Source of the DNA: an uncultured Elusimicrobia bacterium | GTDB taxonomy: Bacteria; Elusimicrobiota; Elusimicrobia; Elusimicrobiales; UBA9959 | Length of the DNA stretch: 39,630 bases | Direction of reading: 5' to 3' | NCBI GenBank assembly: GCA_903917735.1 | Contig: CAIXBR010000056.1 | Location: 1-39,630 of the forward strand | Shown here: in pieces, positions 1 to 6,920 of the stretch | Numbering within the stretch: the stretch's first letter is position 1 | Layout: each line of letters opens with the position of its first letter | Translations under genes and position numbers: made by a program | Notes under the pieces: model-generated | What the model saw: only the letters and a program-made list of their open reading frames with translations | The model's database searches: none | Told to the model about the DNA's origin: nothing

Positions 1-63
1 AACCGTAAGGTCGTCTTTTACGCCAAGCTCGGTCTGGCCTTGGGCGTAGAGGGGATTGATTAG
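1..63 (+). CDS. C-terminal end of an unidentified gene (5' end outside window)
   Basis: Frame 1 is open from the first base and stops at TAG 61-63. It gives 20 residues ending LGLALGVEGID. This is too short to identify. The alternating hydrophobic and polar residues would fit the last strand of a membrane barrel, but that is only a guess. The hairpin at 145-165 could end its transcript, which supports a gene ending here on the plus strand. Confidence 0.35.
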   Translation, partial: NRKVVFYAKLGLALGVEGID

Positions 64-144
64 TGAACAGTGAATAGCCGATAGGGAAAGGATAGTGAAC
101 AGGAAACAGCGGACAACGGCCAAGGAAGAGTTTAAGGTACGCAT

Positions 145-165
145 AAAAAGCTCCAGGAGCTTTTT
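145..165. terminator. Perfect inverted repeat, probable terminator
   Basis: AAAAAGCTCC and GGAGCTTTTT flank a single A, so a 10-bp arm is self-complementary and the right arm ends in five T. It is symmetric and could act in either direction. The most likely client is the gene that ends at 63. Confidence 0.45.
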
Positions 166-542
166 GCGACCCATATTTTTTCCGTATTGATTTTCCTGTA
201 AAAGGGGATTATGCCTGTCTGCCTGTCTGTCTAGTAAAAGCCTTGGCATATCAATAATCCAATGGCGAGTATTACAAATCCAAACAAAGAAATTTACAGA
301 GGGAAAACGCGCTATAAACCCCGCAAGAGATTTTAGCATATTCTCTGTTACAGGGACATTTCTGGATTTTAACTGGATTTTAAGAGCCGGGAGTAGTCTC
401 TCGGGCTCAGCCGCTCCTGACGCGTGCCGACAGTGAGCCAGGGCTCCTGCAGGGCCTTAAAAAAGATGGGGTTTCCAAGCCACCAACTGCCGGATTTCAG
501 AATAATAGCTCCGTTGATTTTATTCCTAATATCCCAAACGTA

Positions 543-572
543 TTGATTTTCCTCAACTTTCTTATGTAGTAT
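543..572 (+). promoter_or_regulatory. Possible mltA promoter giving a leaderless mRNA
   Basis: TTGATT (543-548) and TAGTAT (567-572) are 18 bp apart. A start about 7 bp downstream would fall on the mltA ATG at 580. There is no Shine-Dalgarno sequence before that ATG, which agrees with leaderless expression. The -35 hexamer lies inside the 15-bp sequence that is also present at 183-197. Confidence 0.35.
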
Positions 573-579
573 TTTTCTT

Positions 580-1845
580 ATGAAGGCTGCCGCTCTTATA
601 TTGTTTATCCTGCCCGCGGCGGCTTTTTGCCAGGTTCCCTGGTACGCTCCCCAGCGCGCTGATGTTGTTATTCCCGCCCCGGCTCGGCCGGCGGATACTT
701 TGGACGCCTGCCCTAAGATTAGCAGACTTGGCGTGGCTGAGGGATATGCCGACGCTCCTGCTGTGAAGGAAGTGGCCCTGGTTGACGGAGCGGCCCTGCC
801 GCTGCCCGCGGACGATCTTAACCGGGCTGGAATAACAGAGGTCCTTAAGACGGACTTGGACTATTGGAATTCCCGCCCCGACACCGCGAAGATACAGCTG
901 GGGCAGGATTTATATGAGGCGCCGCGAATGCGCGCCACGGTAAAGGCGCTGCTTGATGTCTTTTCATCGGCCGTGCCCGCTGAGGAGCTGCTTAAAATCC
1001 TGAGGGACCGCTTTAAGGTATACCGCGCCTCGGCGGACGACGGGACCGGCAAGACGGTCATAACCGGCTATTACGAGGCGGAGATAAAGGTTACGAAGAC
1101 CCCGGACGCGGAACATAAGTACCCGGTGCTTTTAAAACCGGCGGACCTGGTGAAGACCACGGCGGACATGGGCGTGGATTTCGACTACGGCCGCTACGAC
1201 GAGACCGGCCATCTGGTGCGCCATTACGCCACGCAGGAAATTCACGCCGGCAAACTTAACGGCCAGGGGCTGGAAATGGTCTGGTCGGCCCACCCTTCGC
1301 AGATAATGCTGCTGCAGATACAGGGCTCGGGCGTACTGCGCTTTCCCGACGGGGACTATATGCGCGCCGGGTTCGACGGGGCCAACGGCTGGCCTTACCG
1401 CAGCGTGCAGAAGCTGCTGATAGACTGCGGCGAAACGCCGTCGATGTCTTTCAAGGATTTTATAAAGTACTTGTCGGCGCAGGGGCCGCGCGAGGAGCGC
1501 CTGGCGGACCTGAACCCGCGCTATATCTATTTCACGCCGCGCGCCAAGGACAGCGCGGCCTACGGGGCGATAGGCAAGCCCCTTACCCCGGGCCGCTCCA
1601 TTGCTATAGACCCGAAGTATATTCCGCTGGGGCTGTTCGGTCTGCTCAAGTCCACACGGCCGGTGGCGCAGGGGAACGGGCTGGGCTTCAAGGATTTCAA
1701 CCGCTTTATTTCCACTCACGACACGGGCTCGGCTATACGCGGGCCCGGCCGAGTGGACCTGTTCTGGGGTGCGGGTGATACGGCGGAGACCGAAGCCTCC
1801 TCGATGAAGGCCCCCGGCGAACTGTATCTATTCATTCTCCGCTAA
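580..1845 (+). CDS. mltA: Membrane-bound lytic murein transglycosylase A (MltA)
   Basis: Cleaves the MurNAc-GlcNAc bond of peptidoglycan with formation of 1,6-anhydro-MurNAc, acting at the envelope. The 421-residue product starts with a hydrophobic signal sequence (about 1-18). The sequence around C17 (AAFC) is not a good lipobox, so a lipoprotein is not certain. The MltA domain follows: VITGYYEAEIKVT, a substrate-binding core LQIQGSGVLRFPDG, then the 3D-type barrel with IAIDPKYIPLG. The terminal HDTGSAIRG...DLFWG contains the two conserved aspartates (D381, D393), of which the first corresponds to the catalytic position of the family. Length is typical. The ATG at 580 has no Shine-Dalgarno sequence and may be leaderless. 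A strong terminator follows, so it is monocistronic. Confidence 0.93.
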   Translation: MKAAALILFILPAAAFCQVPWYAPQRADVVIPAPARPADTLDACPKISRLGVAEGYADAPAVKEVALVDGAALPLPADDLNRAGITEVLKTDLDYWNSRPDTAKIQLGQDLYEAPRMRATVKALLDVFSSAVPAEELLKILRDRFKVYRASADDGTGKTVITGYYEAEIKVTKTPDAEHKYPVLLKPADLVKTTADMGVDFDYGRYDETGHLVRHYATQEIHAGKLNGQGLEMVWSAHPSQIMLLQIQGSGVLRFPDGDYMRAGFDGANGWPYRSVQKLLIDCGETPSMSFKDFIKYLSAQGPREERLADLNPRYIYFTPRAKDSAAYGAIGKPLTPGRSIAIDPKYIPLGLFGLLKSTRPVAQGNGLGFKDFNRFISTHDTGSAIRGPGRVDLFWGAGDTAETEASSMKAPGELYLFILR

Positions 1846-1867
1846 GCGTAAGATTTCAGCCATAGCA

Positions 1868-1902
1868 AAGGCCCGGGGGATTTCCCGGGCCTTATTATTT
1901 TC
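1868..1902 (+). terminator. Rho-independent terminator of mltA
   Basis: AAGGCCCGGG (1868-1877) pairs with CCCGGGCCTT (1884-1893) over a 6-nt loop and is followed by ATTATTTT. It lies 23 bp after the mltA stop codon. Confidence 0.88.
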
Positions 1903-1944
1903 CGCCCTCAGCCTATGGTTTATGTCCGGCGGCGCATTCGCCGC

Positions 1945-2006
1945 TTGACACACCGTTGACATGTCAAGCCATGCCCCCTTGACAAACGCGGAATATCTGC
2001 TATACT
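1945..2006 (+). promoter_or_regulatory. Strong sigma70-type promoter with TTGACA-containing upstream repeats
   Basis: TTGACA (1979-1984), 16-bp spacer, TATACT (2001-2006). Upstream are two further TTGACA copies (1945-1950, 1956-1961). The second is half of a perfect 12-bp palindrome TTGACATGTCAA (1956-1967) that looks like an operator. No protein gene lies downstream on the plus strand; the promoter points at the structured region 2013-2098. Confidence 0.7.
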
Positions 2007-2012
2007 ATTTTT

Positions 2013-2098
2013 GGAGCGGAACACCTTATCGACGGTTGCCTTCCGCTCCGTTACTTTGAGGGAGACAGCGCGGGCAAGTGCCCGCGTTGTCGTTTTAT
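2013..2098 (+). ncRNA. Candidate small non-coding RNA, about 85 nt, family not recognised
   Basis: The expected start, 7 bp after the -10 box, is G2013. It begins a 9-bp perfect stem, GGAGCGGAA (2013-2021) with TTCCGCTCC (2041-2049), enclosing a 19-nt loop. A single-stranded linker (2050-2064) leads to a terminator stem: CGCGGGCA (2069-2076) with TGCCCGCG (2079-2086), extended outward by ACAG/TTGT, then CGTTTTAT. Promoter, 5' hairpin and terminator are spaced as in an independent small RNA gene. The U-tract overlaps the stop codon of rlmB, which runs the other way, so the RNA would be antisense to the last bases of that mRNA. It does not match the 4.5S, 6S, tmRNA or RNase P signatures I know. 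Confidence 0.6.
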
Positions 2099-2823
2099 AG
2101 TTTCTTGGAAAGTTCGTAGAAGGCTATGGCGGCGGCGTTGCCGGCGTTCAGGCTTTCTACTCCGCCCTTCTGCGGGATGGAAACTATCATGTCGCAATGC
2201 TCTCGCGTCTTCTGGTGAAGGCCCTCGCCCTCGGAACCGATAATGATAAAAGCCGGCAGCGTGAATTCCACCTTGGGCAGCGCCTTGCCGCCCATGTCCA
2301 TACCATAGATCCAGAAGCCCTTTTCTTTCAGCTTTATAATAGTCTGGTTCAGGTTCACCACTTCGATAATGTTGATGCGCTCGGCCGCGCCGGAAGCCGT
2401 CTTTTGGGCCGCCGCGTTCATGGCAGCCGAGCGGCGCTCCGGCAGTATCACGGTGGAAACCCCCAGGCAGGCCGCCGACCTTATAATAGCACCCAGGTTC
2501 ATCGGGTCCGTAATGCCGTCCAACCCCGCCCACACCGCCTTCTTCAGATCTTTTTCCCTCCCTAAAGCGCCGTCCACGTCCATCTTCCTGGGAGGCTCGG
2601 CCTCCAGCAGCACGCCCTGGTGGTTCCCCCCCGCTGCCAGTTTCTCCAGCGTGCGGACGTCGCAGAACTCCACCTTCACGCCGTTCCTGCGGGCCAGCGC
2701 CGCCAGGTCGTTCACGCGCTGGCTCTTTTCGTTGCGGGAGATGAACAGCCGCACCACCGTACGCCGGCCGGCCCTTATTATCTCTTCAGCCGTGTTTATG
2801 CCGTATAAAATTTCAGTTGCCAT
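2095..2823 (-). CDS. rlmB: TrmH/SpoU-family rRNA 2'-O-methyltransferase (RlmB-like)
   Basis: Transfers a methyl group from SAM to a ribose 2'-OH of 23S rRNA (G2251 in RlmB). The 242-residue protein has the small N-terminal RNA-binding domain (about 1-75), then the knotted SPOUT domain. Motif 1 is LDGITDPMNLGAIIRSA with N109 and R115, motif 2 is IIIGSEGEGL (about 194-203), and motif 3 is IPQKGGVESLNAGNAAAIA. Motif 3 has NAGNA where many relatives have NVSVA. The ATG overlaps the last base of the pfkA stop codon (TAATG), so translation is probably coupled. It is the last gene of a three-gene minus-strand operon. RlmB is the best guess, but another TrmH-family specificity cannot be excluded. Confidence 0.85.
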   Translation of the reverse strand: MATEILYGINTAEEIIRAGRRTVVRLFISRNEKSQRVNDLAALARRNGVKVEFCDVRTLEKLAAGGNHQGVLLEAEPPRKMDVDGALGREKDLKKAVWAGLDGITDPMNLGAIIRSAACLGVSTVILPERRSAAMNAAAQKTASGAAERINIIEVVNLNQTIIKLKEKGFWIYGMDMGGKALPKVEFTLPAFIIIGSEGEGLHQKTREHCDMIVSIPQKGGVESLNAGNAAAIAFYELSKKL

Positions 2824-3917
2824 TATTTAGCTATCCTCGAATTCCCGAAACTTGTGCCCACTGCCAGGGCAGTCCTCACTTCCTGCGCGGAAGGCGACAC
2901 CAGCCGCAGCTTACCCACGGCAGCCGCTATACTTACCCCGGTGAAGCCGTAATCGCGGAAAGAGACCATCTGCCCGAATTTCTTACCAGCCAGCAGTTCC
3001 GCGGCCTTCACGCCGAAACCCGTGGCCAGCCAGCGGTCAAAAGCCGTGGGCTCGCCGCCGCGCTGCACGTGACCCAGCACCACTACCCGGCTCTCAAGGC
3101 CGATCTTCCCGTCCAGCAGTTCGGCGATCTTATAGGAGACGCCGCCAAGCCGCAGCGGGTCTGGTGACCCCTTTACGACCTTGCCCACCGTCATCCCGCC
3201 TTTCTCGGGCCTGGCGCCCTCGGCTACCACGATAATGGAAAACTTTTTGCCGCGCCGCTTGCGGTCCAACACGGCCCGGACTATGTCCTCCGCTCGGTAG
3301 GGGATCTCGGGCAGCAGTATAATATCCCCGCCGCCGGCTATGCCCGAGCGCAGGGCTATCCAGCCGGCGTAGCGGCCCATGGTTTCCACTATAATCACGC
3401 GGTTATGGGACTCCGCCGTGGTGTGCACCCTGTCCACGGCTTCGGTTGCCACGTGCAGCGCCGAGTCGAAGCCGAAGGTGACGTCGGTGGCGGACAGGTC
3501 GTTGTCTATGGTTTTAGGCACGCCCACCACCGGCATGCCCCTTTTATAAAGCTGCTGCGCCATGGTAAGCGTGCCGTCGCCGCCTATGGCCACCAGGGCG
3601 TCCAGTTCCAACTCTTTGAAATTTTTGAAAGCCAGTTTAGACAGGTCCTTCGGCTTGTCGGCGGAACCGAGCGGCTCCAGGGTATAGGCGAAAGGGTTGG
3701 CGGTATTAGAGGTGCCCAGGATGGTGCCGCCGCGTATTATTATGCCCGAAACGTCGTGGTCGTGCAGTTGGATGAAATCCTTCTCCACCAGGCCGCGGTA
3801 GCCGTCCCGGAAGCCTATAACCTCCCAGCCGTGCTGCAGCGCGGACTTCGTCACGCCCCGCACTACGGCGTTAAGCCCGGGGCAGTCCCCGCCGCCGGTA
3901 AGAATTCCTATTTTCAT
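2823..3917 (-). CDS. pfkA: 6-phosphofructokinase, probably ATP-dependent (group III type)
   Basis: Phosphorylates fructose 6-phosphate to fructose 1,6-bisphosphate in glycolysis. Visible in the 364-residue product are the nucleotide loop ILTGGGDCPGLN (5-16), GGTILGTS (63-70), the Mg/ATP motif GGDGT (112-116), the catalytic loop PKTIDND (134-140) and METMGR-type VETMGRYAGW. Glycine after GGD is the ATP-type signature (PPi enzymes have Asp there), while Lys before TIDND is typical of group III and PPi enzymes. The combination fits ATP-dependent group III enzymes. I chose ATG 3917 because TTGGAG lies 7 bases upstream; an in-frame TTG at 3929 overlaps that ribosome binding site. It sits 26 bp after the preceding gene and overlaps rlmB by one base. 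Confidence 0.9.
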   Translation of the reverse strand: MKIGILTGGGDCPGLNAVVRGVTKSALQHGWEVIGFRDGYRGLVEKDFIQLHDHDVSGIIIRGGTILGTSNTANPFAYTLEPLGSADKPKDLSKLAFKNFKELELDALVAIGGDGTLTMAQQLYKRGMPVVGVPKTIDNDLSATDVTFGFDSALHVATEAVDRVHTTAESHNRVIIVETMGRYAGWIALRSGIAGGGDIILLPEIPYRAEDIVRAVLDRKRRGKKFSIIVVAEGARPEKGGMTVGKVVKGSPDPLRLGGVSYKIAELLDGKIGLESRVVVLGHVQRGGEPTAFDRWLATGFGVKAAELLAGKKFGQMVSFRDYGFTGVSIAAAVGKLRLVSPSAQEVRTALAVGTSFGNSRIAK

Positions 3918-3923
3918 AAATGA

Positions 3924-3936
3924 CTCCAATTTGGAG
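3924..3936 (-). promoter_or_regulatory. Ribosome binding site of pfkA inside a small palindrome
   Basis: CTCCAATTTGGAG is a palindrome around one central base and contains the pfkA Shine-Dalgarno sequence GGAG. Pairing of CTCC with GGAG could mask it. It decides the ATG at 3917 as the start codon. Confidence 0.5.
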
Positions 3937-3943
3937 AAGTAAG

Positions 3944-5566
3944 CTAGAACGGCGACGGGTATATCGGGGCTTTTTCTTTAGAGATAATATAGAGCACAGC
4001 GGCCAGTATCTGCGCCGGGTGGCCCAGGCGGGCGAAGGAGTAGTCCATATGTATCTGGAAGCGCGACGCCGAGGACGGGTCCAGGAAGATGAATCCGGCA
4101 CGGCGGTCCTGGGCGAAAATACCGTAATGCGACCGCAGGGTTCCGCCGAGGTTCCCGAAGATCTTGCACAACAGGTGGCCACTCGGGAAGTCGTCGCGTA
4201 TAGTGAACACCACCAGATTATCAGTATCCACGAATTCCCAATAGCGGTTCATCATGCCGCCCTTTCGCACCAGGCGGGCCACCTCTTTGCCGGCGCCGTC
4301 CTTGATAAGGCCGTAAGCTATTTCCGGCTTTACCTCCAGCACCAGTGTGGACTGCGCGTCGAATATCTGCAGGACCGGTTTTTTAGTGAAATAAAGCACA
4401 AGCCCCGCTATAAACGGAACGATAAAAAACACTTCCGGCAGCGAAGCGAAAGCTCTGCCGAACGGCAGCCGCAGCAGGACATTGACCACCGCGTCGCCCC
4501 GGCCGGCAAAGGCCAGCAGGCTCCAGACGACATGAAAGAAAAAACAGCCGTAAATGGAGCCGGCCAGATACATCTCATGCTCATAAGGGAACCCGGCCAG
4601 CAGCAGCTGTCTCTGCCTGGTCAGGACGTTATACGTCACGTCCCTTAGCGTTGTAACGGAGGAGGCCACGAAAGGGAAGAAAAAGTCCGGGGGTACCTCG
4701 GCCGGAGGAGGCGGAAGCTTGGGATTGGTATAGCCCGCGGCAATAGAGCGGGCCACGAAGGACCCGGCCACCCAGAGGCCTATGATCCCCACCCATAACA
4801 TTAGCGGCAGCGGGTAGCGCGGCAGGTAGGGCGGCAGGCCGGACTCTTCTTTTCTTGACAGGTCAGCAAAGAAACTCCGCGCCTCCGCTCCGGCGGAGGG
4901 CTGCGTGGAAGGTTCCACCTCTACCACCACCGCGGAAGACTGCACGAAAGCGTTCAGCACGGACTCGGTGGAGAGGGCGACTGCGGCCGTGGAGACGTCG
5001 GCGGAACCGTCCTTAAAGACCTGCGTGGTAAAATCCTCTTCCGTTTCTTTTTCCTTCTTGCGGCGCACTACTTTTATTTTCTTGGGTTTGGGCAGTTCTA
5101 TTTTTTCGCCCGGTTTGCGTACGCTGGCTATCGCCCCGCGGAAATCCCCGTCGGAGAGCCCGCGCGCCGAAATGGCGTAGGAGGCGCCGTTATAGGTGAA
5201 GAAAGCTATGTAGATTTCGGTCCCCATGGACTCGTAGGCGGTATAGTAGGCCGTCGAGACGCCATGCAGGCTTACCTGGTTCACTTCGCCGTTGAGGCTG
5301 GTGCCCTTCGAGCGCAGCGAATCCACCTGCTCTTTTACGCGGGCCTTTAGGTAATAGTCGCCCAGTTCGGAATCCTGTTTTGAGAACTCAACGGAAGATT
5401 TGCCCTTCTCAAGCTTGAGGGTTACGGTGGGGTCGTCGCTATGGCCGGCTTCCCAGCCGGATGGGAAATCCACAGCGATGATTTCGCCCTTATCCTTGAA
5501 TTCTCCGGCAAAAGCGCAGAGGGGCAGAGCAAGGAGCAGGGCCGCGTGGAAAACTGTTTTTTTCAT
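3944..5566 (-). CDS. Exported/membrane protein of unknown function, first gene of the pfkA-rlmB operon
   Basis: The 540-residue product (counted from ATG 5566) begins with a signal peptide ending LPLCAFA. Residues about 20-150 form a soluble domain starting EIIAVDFPSGWEAG, which resembles PsbP/DcrB-like folds (weak). A lysine-rich charged linker (KKIKVVRRKKEKE) and a Ser/Ala/Val-rich stretch follow. Next are hydrophobic segments around LPLMLWVGIIGLWVAG, YGCFFFHVVWSLLAF and VFFIVPFIAGLVLYF. The last ~150 residues (LQIFDAQSTLVLEVKP, WEFVDTDNLVVFTI) alternate like a scramblase/LURP-one beta barrel; this is only a resemblance. An in-frame GTG at 5581 is possible but neither start has a good ribosome binding site. 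It leads the operon 26 bp upstream of pfkA. The AT-rich stretch 5582-5650 probably holds the promoter. Confidence 0.75.
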   Translation of the reverse strand: MKKTVFHAALLLALPLCAFAGEFKDKGEIIAVDFPSGWEAGHSDDPTVTLKLEKGKSSVEFSKQDSELGDYYLKARVKEQVDSLRSKGTSLNGEVNQVSLHGVSTAYYTAYESMGTEIYIAFFTYNGASYAISARGLSDGDFRGAIASVRKPGEKIELPKPKKIKVVRRKKEKETEEDFTTQVFKDGSADVSTAAVALSTESVLNAFVQSSAVVVEVEPSTQPSAGAEARSFFADLSRKEESGLPPYLPRYPLPLMLWVGIIGLWVAGSFVARSIAAGYTNPKLPPPPAEVPPDFFFPFVASSVTTLRDVTYNVLTRQRQLLLAGFPYEHEMYLAGSIYGCFFFHVVWSLLAFAGRGDAVVNVLLRLPFGRAFASLPEVFFIVPFIAGLVLYFTKKPVLQIFDAQSTLVLEVKPEIAYGLIKDGAGKEVARLVRKGGMMNRYWEFVDTDNLVVFTIRDDFPSGHLLCKIFGNLGGTLRSHYGIFAQDRRAGFIFLDPSSASRFQIHMDYSFARLGHPAQILAAVLYIISKEKAPIYPSPF

Positions 5567-5718
5567 ATTAAACGCGAACACGCAACGTCAAATAATAACG
5601 TTATATTATCAAGTATAGAAAATTATTGTAACCTAAAGTCACACTTTTAAAGCCACAGGCGGCTCAATTTTTTCTCAAGAAAACGTCCGTGGAACAGTAC
5701 CCTCCCGGCATGGGGCAG

Positions 5719-6750
5719 TCATCCGTGACGGTGTCTGTGATGGGCGTCCGGCAGGTGGGGGTGGTCATGCTCCACGGGATCGTGCAGGTGCGGGTGGGAG
5801 TGTTCCCCGGCCTCCGCCCCGCAGTGGCTGTGGCCGTGGTGGGGGTCGCCGTGGCCGTGGGCGTGCTCGTGCTCAACGGGGTCGTGGCGGTGGCGGTGCC
5901 CGTGCTCCTCGGCTGCCAGCAGCAGCAGGGCCGCCAGCATCAGCGCCCCGGCGCACAGCAGCCCGGCCGAGGCCGGATCGCCCAGCAGCGCCACGCTGAG
6001 CGCCGCGCCGATAAAGGGATAGGAACCGAAGAAGGCCCCGGCGCGGGAAGCCCCCAGGCCCCGCATCGCAAGTATCAGCAGGACCAGGCTCACCCCGTAG
6101 CTGAAAAAGCCGAGTGCCATGGCCAAAAACACCCATTTAGCTTCAGGCAGAGATCGGTAAGCGTGAAAAGCCAGCAGGCCGTTTATAAAACCGCCGGCCA
6201 GGCCTTTTATAGCGGCCAGCGCTACCGGATCTTTCATGGAAACGCGCGCCGTAAGGTTATTGTCCAATCCCCACATAAGGCTTGCACACAGCACCAGCGC
6301 CGCGCCCCAGCCTAAATTAAGGGTCCCACCCCCCCGGGAAAGCGCCAGGCCGCCCGCGGTTATCAGCGCGGCCGCGGCCCATAAGCGCCAGCCCCCGTAC
6401 TCTCTGAATATAATGACGGCTATCAGAGAGGTGAATACCAGCTCGAAGTTGAGCAGCATAGCGGCGCAAGAAGAAGAGGTGAGGCTGAGACCGGTGAACA
6501 GCAGCACCGGCGCCAGCACACCGCCGGACAGTATAAAGCCCGCAGTATAAGGCAGGTCGCGTTTGCCGAGCGGGGCCTCCGAGCCGGACCTGCCCGGCAC
6601 AAAGGCGCGCCAAAGCGCCAGGCCCAGCCCGCTGCCGAAGTAGCACAGGGCGGAAAGTTCCATCGGCTTCAAATGGGTCAGCAATATTTTTCCGGCAGGC
6701 ACGGAGACGGCGAAAAGCAGGGCGGCGGCCAGGGCAAAAACATAATTCAT
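5719..6750 (-). CDS. EamA/DMT-family transporter with a histidine-rich C-terminal tail
   Basis: A 343-residue inner-membrane protein with about ten hydrophobic segments in two homologous halves, the EamA arrangement. It starts MNYVFALAAALLFAVSVPAG and contains LNFELVFTSLIAVIIFRE at the end of the first half. After the last helix (around residue 280) comes a tail of about 63 residues with more than 20 histidines, in HxH and HxHxH runs. HDPVEH occurs twice and HPHLPDAHHRHRH lies near the end. Such tails bind Zn, Ni or Co, so metal transport or metal buffering is plausible, but the substrate is not shown. The gene stands alone and diverges from gdhA. Confidence 0.85.
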   Translation of the reverse strand: MNYVFALAAALLFAVSVPAGKILLTHLKPMELSALCYFGSGLGLALWRAFVPGRSGSEAPLGKRDLPYTAGFILSGGVLAPVLLFTGLSLTSSSCAAMLLNFELVFTSLIAVIIFREYGGWRLWAAAALITAGGLALSRGGGTLNLGWGAALVLCASLMWGLDNNLTARVSMKDPVALAAIKGLAGGFINGLLAFHAYRSLPEAKWVFLAMALGFFSYGVSLVLLILAMRGLGASRAGAFFGSYPFIGAALSVALLGDPASAGLLCAGALMLAALLLLAAEEHGHRHRHDPVEHEHAHGHGDPHHGHSHCGAEAGEHSHPHLHDPVEHDHPHLPDAHHRHRHG

Positions 6751-6762
6751 AAATAAATTCTA

Positions 6763-6840
6763 CAAATTTAGGCCATGGATGGCGCCGTAATGCGCATAAC
6801 GCGCCCCGGTCCGCGTGTGTGTTGACAACCCAAATTTAGG
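6763..6840. repeat. Two direct copies of CAAATTTAGG in the gdhA upstream region
   Basis: The exact 10-mer occurs at 6763-6772, just before the DMT transporter gene, and at 6831-6840, inside the spacer between the -35 and -10 boxes of the gdhA promoter. Copies 68 bp apart in a divergent region, one overlapping the promoter core, suggest a regulator-binding site. Confidence 0.45.
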
Positions 6841-6850
6841 TTTGTAATAT
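6822..6850 (+). promoter_or_regulatory. gdhA promoter
   Basis: TTGACA (6822-6827), 17-bp spacer, TAATAT (6845-6850), close to the sigma70 consensus. The leader is about 60 nt and carries the ribosome binding site AAGGAAGG at 6908-6915, 5 bases before the ATG. Confidence 0.82.
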
Positions 6851-6920
6851 AAGTTTATAGCTTTTCAGTCTTTGTTCTGTTTCCAGTCTACCCAAAAAAT
6901 CAAACCTAAGGAAGGAACTT

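Larger units (their letters stand above)
64..579. other. Long intergenic region without a convincing gene
   Basis: About 500 bases between the partial first gene and mltA, more AT-rich than the genes around it. It holds a repeated TAGTGAACAG (about 61-104), a perfect hairpin (145-165), a short CTGTCTGC tandem (about 212-230), and a 15-bp exact direct repeat CGTATTGATTTTCCT at 183-197 and 539-553, the second in front of mltA. I see no tRNA or known RNA. A 24-codon basic ORF at 262-336 has no ribosome binding site. Confidence 0.5.

Noticed and set aside
212..232. CTGTCTGC repeats as a CRISPR or satellite
   Set aside because: Only two and a half units without spacers. No CRISPR array is visible anywhere in the window.
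262..336. 24-codon basic ORF (MASITNPNKEIYRGKT...) in the first intergenic region
   Set aside because: No ribosome binding site or promoter at the right place and no recognisable pattern; likely chance in AT-rich DNA.
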